A stretch of 6,124 nt of DNA from Actinomycetota bacterium. GTDB taxonomy: Bacteria > Actinomycetota > Acidimicrobiia > Acidimicrobiales > JAHWLA01. The DNA lies in NCBI GenBank assembly GCA_019347595.1, contig JAHWLA010000174.1, positions 1 to 6,124 on the forward strand, read 5' to 3'. The notes below the pieces were generated by a model. The model had not been told where the DNA came from. It saw only the letters and a list, made by a program, of their open reading frames with translations, and did no database searches. Below, piece after piece: positions 1 to 5,711 of the stretch. Numbering within the stretch: position 1 is the first letter of the stretch; every line of letters begins with the position of its first letter. The translations under genes were made by a program, and so were the position numbers.

Positions 1-546
1 CACGACGACGTCGCCATCCTCGTGGTGCGCGTCCCGCCCGACGCCACCGTCGACCCGCTGGCCCGGCTGGGCGACGCTATGGGGATGCCGGCCGAGTCGG
101 TGCCGCTGCCCGGCTACCCGGTGGGCGATGTCGCCATGGACCTCCGGTCGCGTCGGGTCCTGCCGCCCCGCGAGGCGCGCCTAAAGCTGCCGGACGACGT
201 GCGCAGCGCGGGCGCCGCCCGTCGGTTCGTCACCAGCGTGCTGCACAGTTGGCGGATGTCGGAGCTCACCGGGGGCGACGCCGAGCTGCTCACGAGCGAG
301 GTGTGCTCCAACGCCGTGCGGCACGCCGAATCCGACTTCACCGTGGTCGTCCGCTACGACGGTTTCCGCGTGCGGGTGGAGGTGGGCGACGGCTCGCGGG
401 CGCTGCCCCAGCCGCGGGAGTCGACGGTCGACGACGAGAGCGGGCGCGGCCTGTTCCTCGTCGAGCAGTTGGCCTCGGCGTGGGGCGTGTCGCGGACGGT
501 GGAGGGCAAGCGGGTGTGGTTCGAGCTCTCCGCCCCACCCCCCTAA
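1..546 (+). CDS. SpoIIE-family protein phosphatase with C-terminal HATPase (RsbW-like) domain, 3' end only
   Basis: The frame is open from the first base, so this is the C-terminal part (181 codons) of a gene that starts outside the window. The first ten codons read HDDVAILVVR, the typical last strand of a SpoIIE/PP2C phosphatase domain, with its metal-site DD. A linker follows (about codons 11-60), then a GHKL ATPase domain of the anti-sigma-factor kinase type (about 61-181). Its N box is SEVCSNAVRHA (E100, N104), the G1 box is around VGDGS (D130, G131), and the G2 box is GRGLFLVEQL (148-157). Proteins of this kind, common in Actinobacteria, act in partner-switching stress control by dephosphorylating anti-sigma antagonists and by phosphorylating or sequestering partners. 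Any PAS or GAF sensor part would lie upstream. The G1 box lacks the usual second glycine after DG, so nucleotide-binding strength is uncertain. It converges on tsaD with a 6-bp gap. Confidence 0.92.
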   Translation, partial: HDDVAILVVRVPPDATVDPLARLGDAMGMPAESVPLPGYPVGDVAMDLRSRRVLPPREARLKLPDDVRSAGAARRFVTSVLHSWRMSELTGGDAELLTSEVCSNAVRHAESDFTVVVRYDGFRVRVEVGDGSRALPQPRESTVDDESGRGLFLVEQLASAWGVSRTVEGKRVWFELSAPPP

Positions 547-552
547 GCCCGT

Positions 553-1575
553 TCAGCCGACGAGGGGGAGGTGGAGGCCGGGGTCGGCGCCCACGTCGAG
601 CGGCGTGGGGCCGTCCGACTGGTACCGCCACCACGCCGCCGCCCCGATCATCGCCGCGTTGTCGGTGCACATGGCCCGGCTGGGCAGGAAACCCCGCAGC
701 CCGTCGGCGATGCACGCGTCGAGCAGCCGCTCCCGCAACGACGAGTTGGCCGCCACGCCGCCGCCGAGGCAGATCCCGTTGGCGCCGATCTCTGTGGCCG
801 CCCGCCTCGTCTTGGTGACGAGTACGTCGACGACCGCCTCCTGGAACGACGCGGCCACGTCGGCGATCGACACGTCGGGTTGCTTGCGCACGTAGGTGAT
901 GACCGACGTCTTGACGCCGCTGAACGAGAAGTCGTAGCCCTCGTCCTTCATCGCCCGGGGGAAGGCGATGGCGTGCGGGTCGCCGTCCATGGCCAGGCGG
1001 TCGATGACCGGCCCGCCGGGATAGCCGAGGCCGAGGAAGCGGGCGACCTTGTCGTAGGCCTCGCCCGCGGCGTCGTCGATGGTGGAGCCGAGCAGGCGGT
1101 ACTGCCCCGGTCCCTCCATGGCGATCAGCATGGTGTGGGCGCCCGAGACGAGAAGGACGACCAGCGGCGGCTCCAGGTCGGGCTCCTCGATGAACGAGGC
1201 GTACAGGTGGCCCTCCAGGTGGTTGACGCCGATGAACGGGACGCCCCACACCAGCGACAGGGCCTTGGCGGCGCTGACGCCGACGAGCAGCGAGCCGATG
1301 AGGCCGGGGCCGATGGTGGCGGCCACGGCGTGGATGCCGTAGCCGTCGAGCCCCGCTTCCACCAGTGCCTGGGCGATCACCGGTGTCAGCAGGTCGACAT
1401 GCGCCCGCGATGCCAGCTCGGGCACCACCCCGCCGAAGCGGGCGTGCAGGTCGACCTGGGAGCTGACAACCGACGAGAGCACGTCGTGGCCGTCCGCCAC
1501 CACCGCCGCGGCCGTCTCGTCGCACGACGTCTCCAGCGCCAGGATGCGGAACGGCGACGGCACCTCGGCCGCCAT
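553..1575 (-). CDS. tsaD: tRNA N6-adenosine threonylcarbamoyltransferase TsaD
   Basis: TsaD transfers the threonylcarbamoyl group from TC-AMP to A37 of ANN-decoding tRNAs, working in the cytoplasm with TsaB and TsaE. The 340-aa product has the usual family length. Visible signatures are ALETSCDETAAAVV near residue 13, ELASRAH at 53-59, the GPGLIGSLLVG glycine loop at 89-99, the metal-binding NHLEGH with H119 and H123, SGAHT, the GLGYPGGP loop, GGGVAANSSLR, and the metal ligand D305 in CTDNAAM. The ATG at 1575 is chosen because the family normally begins shortly before the ETSCDET motif and a GGTGAGG purine-rich site lies just upstream. An in-frame GTG at 1641 would add 22 unconserved residues encoded by a palindrome. 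It is the last gene of the minus-strand run, 100 nt after rimI, and ends 6 bp from the convergent phosphatase gene. No catalytic residue appears to be missing. Confidence 0.97.
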   Translation of the reverse strand: MAAEVPSPFRILALETSCDETAAAVVADGHDVLSSVVSSQVDLHARFGGVVPELASRAHVDLLTPVIAQALVEAGLDGYGIHAVAATIGPGLIGSLLVGVSAAKALSLVWGVPFIGVNHLEGHLYASFIEEPDLEPPLVVLLVSGAHTMLIAMEGPGQYRLLGSTIDDAAGEAYDKVARFLGLGYPGGPVIDRLAMDGDPHAIAFPRAMKDEGYDFSFSGVKTSVITYVRKQPDVSIADVAASFQEAVVDVLVTKTRRAATEIGANGICLGGGVAANSSLRERLLDACIADGLRGFLPSRAMCTDNAAMIGAAAWWRYQSDGPTPLDVGADPGLHLPLVG

Positions 1576-1608
1576 CGCCCTCACCGCCCCCCACCCCCCG
1601 AATTGGGA

Positions 1609-1640
1609 TGCGAAGTGGTCGCCGGGGCGACCACTTCGCA
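1609..1640. repeat. Perfect 32-bp palindrome (strong hairpin) between rimI and tsaD
   Basis: TGCGAAGTGGTCGCC at 1609-1623 is followed by GG and then by its exact reverse complement at 1626-1640. As RNA it would form a 14-bp stem with a four-base loop. It lies midway in the 100-nt gap: 35 nt after the rimI stop and 33 nt before the tsaD ATG in transcription order. No run of T follows it on either strand, so it is not a canonical Rho-independent terminator. It may be a processing or attenuation hairpin, a U-less terminator of the actinobacterial type, or a copy of a dispersed palindromic repeat. A short direct repeat, GGTCGGGG at 1656-1663 and 1665-1672, lies beside it. Confidence 0.9.
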
Positions 1641-1675
1641 CACCGGAACCAGCTTGGTCGGGGCGGTCGGGGGCG

Positions 1676-2242
1676 TCACAGGTCCTCCACGGACACGGTG
1701 CCGCGCACCTCGTCCTCCAGCCGGGCCACCCGTGCCGCGTAGCCCTCGGTGTCGATGTTCTCGGCCCACATCACCAGCGCATCCTCATTGGTCTCCACGT
1801 AGTACCCCTTGCGCACGCCCGCCGGATGGAACCCGAAGCGCCGGTACAGCGCCTGGGCGGGGTCGTTGGTCACCCGCACCTCGAGCGTGAGGTTGCGGGC
1901 GCCCCGGGCCACGGCCACCCGCACGGCGTTGGCCAGCAGCCGGGTGGCAATCCCCCGCCGATGCCACCCGGGATCGACCGCCAACGTGGTCACGTGGGCG
2001 TCCTCGCCCGCCAGCATCAGCCCGCAGTAGCCCACCACCAGCCCGTCGACCCTCGCCACGTAATACGCCCTCGTCGCCCGCAGCGCCAGCTCGCTCACGA
2101 ACAGGCTCAGCGACCACGGCCGCGGGTACACCTGCGCCTCGATCCGCAGCACCGAGCGCAGGTGGCGTCGCCGCATGGGCACGAGCACCACGTGCACGTC
2201 GCCGACCGGCGCCAGGCGCTCGTGGGGGATGCGGGCGGCCAC
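1676..2242 (-). CDS. rimI: Ribosomal-protein-alanine N-acetyltransferase RimI (GNAT family)
   Basis: The 188-aa product is a GNAT acetyltransferase that uses acetyl-CoA to acetylate protein N-termini; in E. coli the substrate is ribosomal protein S18. The fold runs from about residue 19 (VLVPMRRRHL) to 157. The IEAQVYPRPWS segment matches RimI. The core strand is THVTTLAVDP-like (HVTTLAVDP), followed by the acetyl-CoA loop HRRGIA at 94-99, where His replaces the more usual Arg/Gln. Then comes LEVRVTN with the expected catalytic E121, and ALYRRFGF with Y133. The C-terminal tail (about 158-188) resembles that of actinobacterial RimI proteins. The GTG at 2242 is chosen because AGGAGAG lies 9 nt upstream and it starts 2 nt after the tsaB stop. 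A start about 15 codons further in would also fit the domain. The tsaB/rimI/tsaD arrangement is widespread. It does not prove the S18 substrate, because bacterial RimI enzymes can be broader. Confidence 0.93.
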   Translation of the reverse strand: MAARIPHERLAPVGDVHVVLVPMRRRHLRSVLRIEAQVYPRPWSLSLFVSELALRATRAYYVARVDGLVVGYCGLMLAGEDAHVTTLAVDPGWHRRGIATRLLANAVRVAVARGARNLTLEVRVTNDPAQALYRRFGFHPAGVRKGYYVETNEDALVMWAENIDTEGYAARVARLEDEVRGTVSVEDL

Positions 2243-2244
2243 GG

Positions 2245-2943
2245 TCAGACGCTCTCCTGCCGGTCCCAGTTGATCTCGGCGTCGGACTTGCGCAGGTACA
2301 GCAGCTCGAGCTCCCACGGCTGCACGAACTCCTCGCGGATGGCCCGTGGATGGGCCAGCTCCACCAGGGCGCTGGCCGACGGGTAGGCGAAGCCCACCTC
2401 CCCGACCTCGACGCCGCCTGCGTTCGCCAGCACGTCGCGGTAGCGCAGCCCACCGTCGCCAACGACCAGGCAGTCCTCGTCGCGGGCGATCAGCTCCGAC
2501 GCCAGCTCGCGAGGTGTGCAGATGCGGTACTGGGTAAGCCGCTGGACGCCTCCCGGCACCTGGCGGTAGAGCGCGGTGAACACCTCGCCTTTGCGGGCAT
2601 CGATCACCGGCGCGATCAGCCGGTCGCTGTGGCGCACGGGGAACGCCAGCAGGTCGAGGCTGGACAGCCCGATCATGGGGACGCGCAGCGCCTGCGCCAT
2701 GGCCTTGGCGGTGGCGACGCCGACGCGCATCCCGGTGAACAGGCCGGGGCCGATGTCGACGGCGACGGCGCTGATCTCCTTCATCTCGATGCGGGCGTGC
2801 TTGCACACGAACTCGATGGCGGGCGCCAGCGTCTCGGCGTGCCGCCTGCCGCGGGAGGCGTGGAACGAGGCCAGCACGCCCTCGTAGCCGCCCAGCGCAC
2901 ACCCCACCTGGTTGGTGGCCGTCTCGATGCCGAGGATGATCAC
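2245..2943 (-). CDS. tsaB: t6A biosynthesis protein TsaB
   Basis: TsaB is the ASKHA-fold partner that dimerises with TsaD and is needed for t6A37 formation; it is not itself the transferase. The 232-aa protein shows IILGIETAT at 2-10, the AVDIGPGLFTGMRVGVATAKA glycine-rich segment at about 61-81, PVIDARKGEVFTALY at 112-126, and a YLRKSDAEINW tail (216-226) of the type seen in actinobacterial TsaB. It lacks the His metal ligands of TsaD, as expected for this paralogue. The start is the GTG at 2943, which overlaps the tsaE stop as GTGA and has GGAG 6 nt upstream. The frame extends to 3108, but that extension lies antiparallel to no conserved motif and only shadows tsaE. Translational coupling to both tsaE and rimI is likely. 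Confidence 0.96.
   Translation of the reverse strand: MIILGIETATNQVGCALGGYEGVLASFHASRGRRHAETLAPAIEFVCKHARIEMKEISAVAVDIGPGLFTGMRVGVATAKAMAQALRVPMIGLSSLDLLAFPVRHSDRLIAPVIDARKGEVFTALYRQVPGGVQRLTQYRICTPRELASELIARDEDCLVVGDGGLRYRDVLANAGGVEVGEVGFAYPSASALVELAHPRAIREEFVQPWELELLYLRKSDAEINWDRQESV
2252..2258 (-). promoter_or_regulatory. Ribosome binding site for rimI
   Basis: AGGAGAG on the minus strand lies inside the last codons of tsaB, 9 nt before the GTG at 2242. It decides the rimI start, because the frame remains open far upstream as a shadow of tsaB. Confidence 0.75.
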
Positions 2944-3422
2944 GCCGCGCTCCAGCGCGACACCGCAGTTTGGAGCGCCCGGTGCCGCGGCGCCCACGAC
3001 GGCCCCACGATGCGGAAGTCGAAACGGCGCTCGTCGTCGGCGTTGCCGTAGTCGATGCGGACCTCGAGAAAGTCGGCGGGGAGTGAGGGCGCGGCCATGT
3101 CGCCCCACTCGATCAGAGCCACGCCGCCCTCGTCCAGCATCTCGGCCAGCCCCAGGTCGACGACCTCCTGGAGGTGGTCGAGGCGGTACACGTCGACGTG
3201 CAGCATCGGCATGCGCCCGGGATATGTGCGCACCAGTGTGAACGTGGGACTGACGATGGGCTCGTCGACGCCGAGAGCGCGGCCGAAGCCTTGGGCGAAC
3301 GCCGTCTTGCCCGCCCCGAGGTCGCCCGCCAGCAGGATGAGGTCGCCCGGCTTGGCCAGCGTCGCCACCTGCGCCGCCAGCTCCCTGGTGTCGTCCGCCG
3401 ACTTGGTGGCTGCGCTCAGCAC
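2940..3422 (-). CDS. tsaE: tRNA threonylcarbamoyladenosine biosynthesis ATPase TsaE
   Basis: TsaE is the small P-loop ATPase that binds TsaB-TsaD and resets the complex between t6A cycles. The 160-aa protein carries Walker A GDLGAGKT at 33-40 (K39, T40), the SPTF switch-like segment at 58-61, HVDVYRL at 75-81, and LIEWGD at 103-108 with the conserved Glu-Trp pair. All are family signatures, and the length is typical. The start is the GTG at 3422, supported by AAGGAG 5 nt upstream, inside the end of the uracil-DNA glycosylase gene, which it overlaps by 7 nt. The downstream overlap with tsaB is 4 nt. The C-terminal end after about residue 140 is Arg/Ala-rich and not conserved to my knowledge. 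Confidence 0.96.
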   Translation of the reverse strand: MLSAATKSADDTRELAAQVATLAKPGDLILLAGDLGAGKTAFAQGFGRALGVDEPIVSPTFTLVRTYPGRMPMLHVDVYRLDHLQEVVDLGLAEMLDEGGVALIEWGDMAAPSLPADFLEVRIDYGNADDERRFDFRIVGPSWAPRHRALQTAVSRWSAA

Positions 3423-3976
3423 AGGTGCTCCTTGGCCCGCACGAGGTCGGCCCGCATCCCCGCCGTCACCTCGCCCGCGCCGCCGCTGCGCAGGGCTGCC
3501 GACGGGTGGTAGGTGGGAACGAGCACGGCGTCACCGTAGGGGTATGCCCGCCCGCGCAGCTTCGAGATCCCCTCGGTGGTGTCGAGCAGGAGGCGGGTGG
3601 CGAAGTTGCCCAGCGTGACGATCACCTTCGGCTTGATGATGGCCACCTGCTGCTCGAGGAAGGGCCGGCACGAGGCGATCTCGTGGGGCTCGGGGTCGCG
3701 GTTGCCGGGCGGCCGGCACTTCACCACGTTGGCGATGTAGACCCCGCGGTCGCGGCTGATGCCCATCTCCTCCAGCATGACGCGGTCGAGGAACTGTCCC
3801 GAGCGGCCCACGAACGGCTCGGCCTTCAGGTCCTCGTCGCGCCCCGGCCCCTCGCCTACGAACATGAGGTCGGCGTCGGGGTCGCCTACGCCGAAGACGA
3901 CGTTGGTCCGCCCCGCGGCCAGCGGGCAGCGGGTGCAGGCGAGGGCGTCGCGCTCCAGCTCCACGAGGGTGGGCAC
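3416..3976 (-). CDS. Uracil-DNA glycosylase, family 4 (iron-sulfur type)
   Basis: The enzyme removes uracil from DNA to start base excision repair. The 186-aa length and motifs fit family 4 (UdgA-like). The four candidate ligands of the 4Fe-4S cluster are C14 and C17 (CTRC) plus C87 and C103 (15 residues between them). Motif A is GEGPGRDED at 41-49, with the catalytic-site Glu42, followed by PFVGRSGQ at 54-61. NVVKCRPPGNRDPEPHE spans 83-99, and motif B is YHPSAAL at 156-162 with His157. The Gly in GEGPG, where GEAPG is usual, is a small variation. The start is the GTG at 3976; no Shine-Dalgarno is visible, but TACGAT lies 6 nt before it, suggesting a leaderless transcript. It overlaps tsaE by 7 nt, so it probably heads the t6A gene run. 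Confidence 0.95.
   Translation of the reverse strand: MPTLVELERDALACTRCPLAAGRTNVVFGVGDPDADLMFVGEGPGRDEDLKAEPFVGRSGQFLDRVMLEEMGISRDRGVYIANVVKCRPPGNRDPEPHEIASCRPFLEQQVAIIKPKVIVTLGNFATRLLLDTTEGISKLRGRAYPYGDAVLVPTYHPSAALRSGGAGEVTAGMRADLVRAKEHLC
3428..3433 (-). promoter_or_regulatory. Ribosome binding site for tsaE
   Basis: AAGGAG on the minus strand lies 5 nt before the GTG at 3422 and within the last codons of the upstream glycosylase gene. It supports a GTG start and translation coupled to the preceding gene. Confidence 0.8.
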
Positions 3977-3982
3977 CGACGC

Positions 3983-3988
3983 ATCGTA
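3983..3988 (-). promoter_or_regulatory. Putative -10 element of a leaderless promoter for the glycosylase-tsaEB-rimI run
   Basis: TACGAT matches the actinobacterial -10 pattern TANNNT and ends 6 nt before the GTG at 3976, so the transcript could begin at the start codon itself. That would explain the lack of a ribosome binding site there. No -35 match is found at 16-18 bp. It lies in the 27-nt gap after the desaturase gene. Confidence 0.45.
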
Positions 3989-4003
3989 CCGCCGGGCGCG
4001 ACG

Positions 4004-4948
4004 TCAGCCGGCGGCGAGGGCCCGCCACAGCGCCCGGTAGTTCGGGTACTCCAACTCGGGCACGATCCAGCCCGCCGCCACCAGCTCCTCGTGCAGCTTG
4101 GGAAGGTTGCGGAACGGGATGCCGGAGTCGACGTGGTGGGCCAGGTGCCACCCCGTGTTGTACGGCACCATCCAGAAGCGGGCGAGCCGGTTCTGGCGGA
4201 CGTGGTGGGTGGTGAGGCGGCGGTCGGGCGACCGCGTCATGCCTCCGTGCTCGGCGATGGCGCGCAGGCGGTTGAGCACCTTCCAGACGCTCATCCACGG
4301 GGCCAGCCACAGCAGCGGGTAGAGCCACCAGCGACCTGTTACGGCGAAGGCGCCGAGGATGACGAGCTGGACGGCGAAGATCGACCCGGCCAGCCGTCGG
4401 CTGCTCGGCTTGAGCAGGGCGCGGCCCAAGGCCTTCAGGTTCTTGCTGCCGGACACGAACAAGGCGTCGCGCGTCAGCTTGCGGCGGAAGGAGTCGAACG
4501 GGATGGGGTAGCCGGCGTAGAGCTGCTTGTCGGGTTCCTCGGGGCCCATCTCGTCCTTGTGATGCGCCATGTGCGAGCGGCGGTAGAGGTCGAACGGCGT
4601 GAAGGACGGATACGAGAGCAGCCACCGGCCCACCCGGTCGTTGGCCTGCTTGCGGGTGAACAGCAGGCGGTGGGCGGCCTCGTGGCCGAGGATGTTGTAG
4701 AGCGCGTGCGCCCGGCCCATGAGGACGAAGGCCGCCACGTAGGCCCACCACCGGCCGATGGTGACAGCGGCGGCGATCACGCCGAACGACTGCACGTACA
4801 CGCCGACCGTGGTGACGACGTTGCGGGCATTGGGAATCCGCCGCAGCTCCTCGCGTACGGGCGGGACGGGACGGCCGGTCGCGGTCAGGCGCTCGGTCGG
4901 CAGCACGTCGGGAAGCCGATCCCGAGGCGGCAGCATGGTCGTCGCCAC
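4004..4948 (-). CDS. Membrane fatty acid desaturase
   Basis: This is a di-iron membrane desaturase or hydroxylase of the FA_desaturase family; members introduce double bonds or hydroxyl groups into acyl chains. With the GTG at 4948 it has 314 residues. The three histidine boxes are HEAAH (H89, H93), HMAHH (H126, H129, H130) and HLAHH (H268, H271, H272). AEHGG (H234) and TTHH (248-249) add further histidines. Hydrophobic stretches lie at about 46-66, 67-87, 186-205 and 207-222, consistent with two membrane hairpins and the His boxes in the cytoplasm. An ATG at 4936 (310 aa) is the alternative start; neither has a Shine-Dalgarno. The GTG is preferred because it lies 7 nt after a -10 hexamer. 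Substrate and regiospecificity cannot be read from the sequence. No fused ferredoxin or cytochrome b5 domain is present, so electrons must come from a separate protein. Confidence 0.93.
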   Translation of the reverse strand: MATTMLPPRDRLPDVLPTERLTATGRPVPPVREELRRIPNARNVVTTVGVYVQSFGVIAAAVTIGRWWAYVAAFVLMGRAHALYNILGHEAAHRLLFTRKQANDRVGRWLLSYPSFTPFDLYRRSHMAHHKDEMGPEEPDKQLYAGYPIPFDSFRRKLTRDALFVSGSKNLKALGRALLKPSSRRLAGSIFAVQLVILGAFAVTGRWWLYPLLWLAPWMSVWKVLNRLRAIAEHGGMTRSPDRRLTTHHVRQNRLARFWMVPYNTGWHLAHHVDSGIPFRNLPKLHEELVAAGWIVPELEYPNYRALWRALAAG

Positions 4949-4954
4949 AACCGC

Positions 4955-4961
4955 TATGTTA
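4955..4961. promoter_or_regulatory. Shared bidirectional -10 element TATGTTA
   Basis: The same seven bases read TATGTT on the plus strand and TAACAT on the minus strand, both fitting TANNNT. The plus reading ends 9 nt before the GTG at 4970, and the minus reading ends 7 nt before the GTG at 4948. One element could thus start both divergent genes. No -35 match is seen for the plus direction. Confidence 0.5.
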
Positions 4962-4984
4962 CGTAAATCGTGCGAATGTCGCAA
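4956..4984 (-). promoter_or_regulatory. Promoter of the desaturase gene (leaderless type)
   Basis: On the minus strand TTGCGA (4984-4979, four of six matches to TTGACA) is followed by a 17-bp spacer and TAACAT (4961-4956, matching TANNNT). Seven nucleotides later comes the GTG at 4948. Spacing and position fit a housekeeping promoter with transcription starting at or next to the start codon. Confidence 0.6.
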
Positions 4985-4993
4985 TCGCGTAAC
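4958..4993. promoter_or_regulatory. Putative operator: nested inverted repeats over the divergent promoter
   Basis: GTTACG at 4958-4963 and CGTAAC at 4988-4993 form an inverted repeat with centres 30 bp apart, about three helical turns. Between them lies TGCGA-ATG-TCGCA at 4971-4983, another inverted repeat, covering the regulator's start codons and the desaturase -35 side. TTACGTAA at 4959-4966 is a perfect 8-bp palindrome. Binding of the adjacent PaaX-type protein here is inferred from position only. The GCGAAT core weakly recalls the ATTCGC part of the E. coli PaaX site. Confidence 0.45.
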
Positions 4994-5701
4994 GGCTTCT
5001 CGGCCCGGTCGGTGGTCGCCAGCACCCTGCTCGGGGCCAAGCCTCCCGTGCTGCCGGTGCGGGTACTGGTGCGCTCGGCCGGGCTGTTCGGCATCGCCGA
5101 GGGGACGGTGCGGGTGGCGCTCTCGCGCATGGTGGCGGCGGGCGAGCTGACCCAGGACGACGACGGTCCCTACCGCCTCACCGGCCACCTGCTGGAGCGC
5201 CAGGTTCGCCAGGAGGCGGGGCGGCGGCCACGGCTGCGTCGGTGGAGCGGGCGATGGACGACGGCCGTGGTGGTGGCGACGGGCCGGGCCGCCGCCGACC
5301 GGGCCGCCCTGCGATCACGGTTGGCGCGGCAGCGCATGGGCGAGCTGCGCGAGGGGGTGTGGCTGCGGCCCGACAACCTGGCGGTGCCCGCCGACGACGA
5401 ATGCCTGTGGGGGGCGTGGCGGCCCGACGCCGATCCGGTGGCTCTGGCCCGCTCGCTGTGGGACGTCGACGGCTGGGCCGCCGACGCCGACGTGCTGCGG
5501 ACGCGGCTGGCCGGCTGGACCGCCGACGCCGGGCTGGCGGCCGGGTTCGTGCTGTCGGCCGACGTCCTCCGCCACTTCAACGCCGACCCGTTGTTGCCCG
5601 CCGAGTTGCTGCCACCGTCGTGGCCCGGCGACGGGCTGCGGGCCGACTACGAGGCGTTCGACGCCGAGTTCCTCCGGGTGTGGAGGTCGTTCATGGGGTA
5701 G
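4970..5701 (+). CDS. PaaX-family transcriptional regulator
   Basis: The 243-aa protein resembles PaaX, the repressor of phenylacetate catabolism in enterobacteria, in length and domain order. An N-terminal winged helix-turn-helix covers about residues 12-72 (ARSVVASTLLGAKP, then VRVALSRMVAAGEL and the wing DDDGPYRLTG). A central domain carries WSGRWTTAVVV (92-102), REGVWLRPDNL (127-137) and CLWGAW. The C-terminal part has LRHFNADPLLPAELLPPSWPGDGLRADYEAF, the hallmark of the family. Its target is probably not phenylacetate, since no paa gene is visible. It sits 21 nt from the divergent desaturase gene and 10 nt before an oxidoreductase gene, so control of those genes and of itself is the likely role. 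The start is GTG 4970 or ATG 4976; there is no Shine-Dalgarno at either, and GTG 4970 suits a near-leaderless message. PaaX ligands are often acyl-CoA thioesters, which would fit a lipid target, but this is inference. Confidence 0.9.
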   Translation: MRMSQSRNGFSARSVVASTLLGAKPPVLPVRVLVRSAGLFGIAEGTVRVALSRMVAAGELTQDDDGPYRLTGHLLERQVRQEAGRRPRLRRWSGRWTTAVVVATGRAAADRAALRSRLARQRMGELREGVWLRPDNLAVPADDECLWGAWRPDADPVALARSLWDVDGWAADADVLRTRLAGWTADAGLAAGFVLSADVLRHFNADPLLPAELLPPSWPGDGLRADYEAFDAEFLRVWRSFMG

Positions 5702-5706
5702 AGGTG
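5701..5706 (+). promoter_or_regulatory. Ribosome binding site for the FAD oxidoreductase gene
   Basis: GAGGTG begins at the last base of the upstream TAG stop and lies 5 nt before the GTG at 5712. This supports that start and co-transcription with the regulator gene. Confidence 0.65.
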
Positions 5707-5711
5707 GGCGC

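Noticed and set aside
535..574. Bidirectional terminator at the convergent stops
   Set aside because: The stem is imperfect, with a bulge and a loop of about 20 nt, and has no T-run on either side. It is kept only as a low-interest observation.
338..1594. A 418-codon minus-strand frame overlapping tsaD in another phase
   Set aside because: Its product is Arg/Gly/Pro-rich low-complexity sequence, and the true tsaD frame covers the same DNA with full family motifs.
1576..1641. A longer tsaD start at GTG 1641
   Set aside because: The extra 22 residues would be encoded partly by the perfect palindrome and are not typical of TsaD, which begins just before the ETSCDET motif.
1676..2902. Apparent TsaB-RimI fusion, since the rimI frame is open up to 2902
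   Set aside because: The upstream part is an out-of-phase reading of tsaB without TsaB motifs. tsaB has its own stop at 2245-2247, and rimI has its own ribosome binding site.
3425..4966. A 513-codon open frame on the plus strand, antisense to the glycosylase and desaturase genes
   Set aside because: It is an antisense shadow produced by high GC at third positions. Its translation has no recognisable motif, whereas the minus-strand frames carry complete catalytic motifs.
4949..5188. N-terminal extension of the desaturase up to 5188
   Set aside because: The added residues are His/Arg-rich, antisense to the PaaX helix-turn-helix coding region, and would remove the promoter region.
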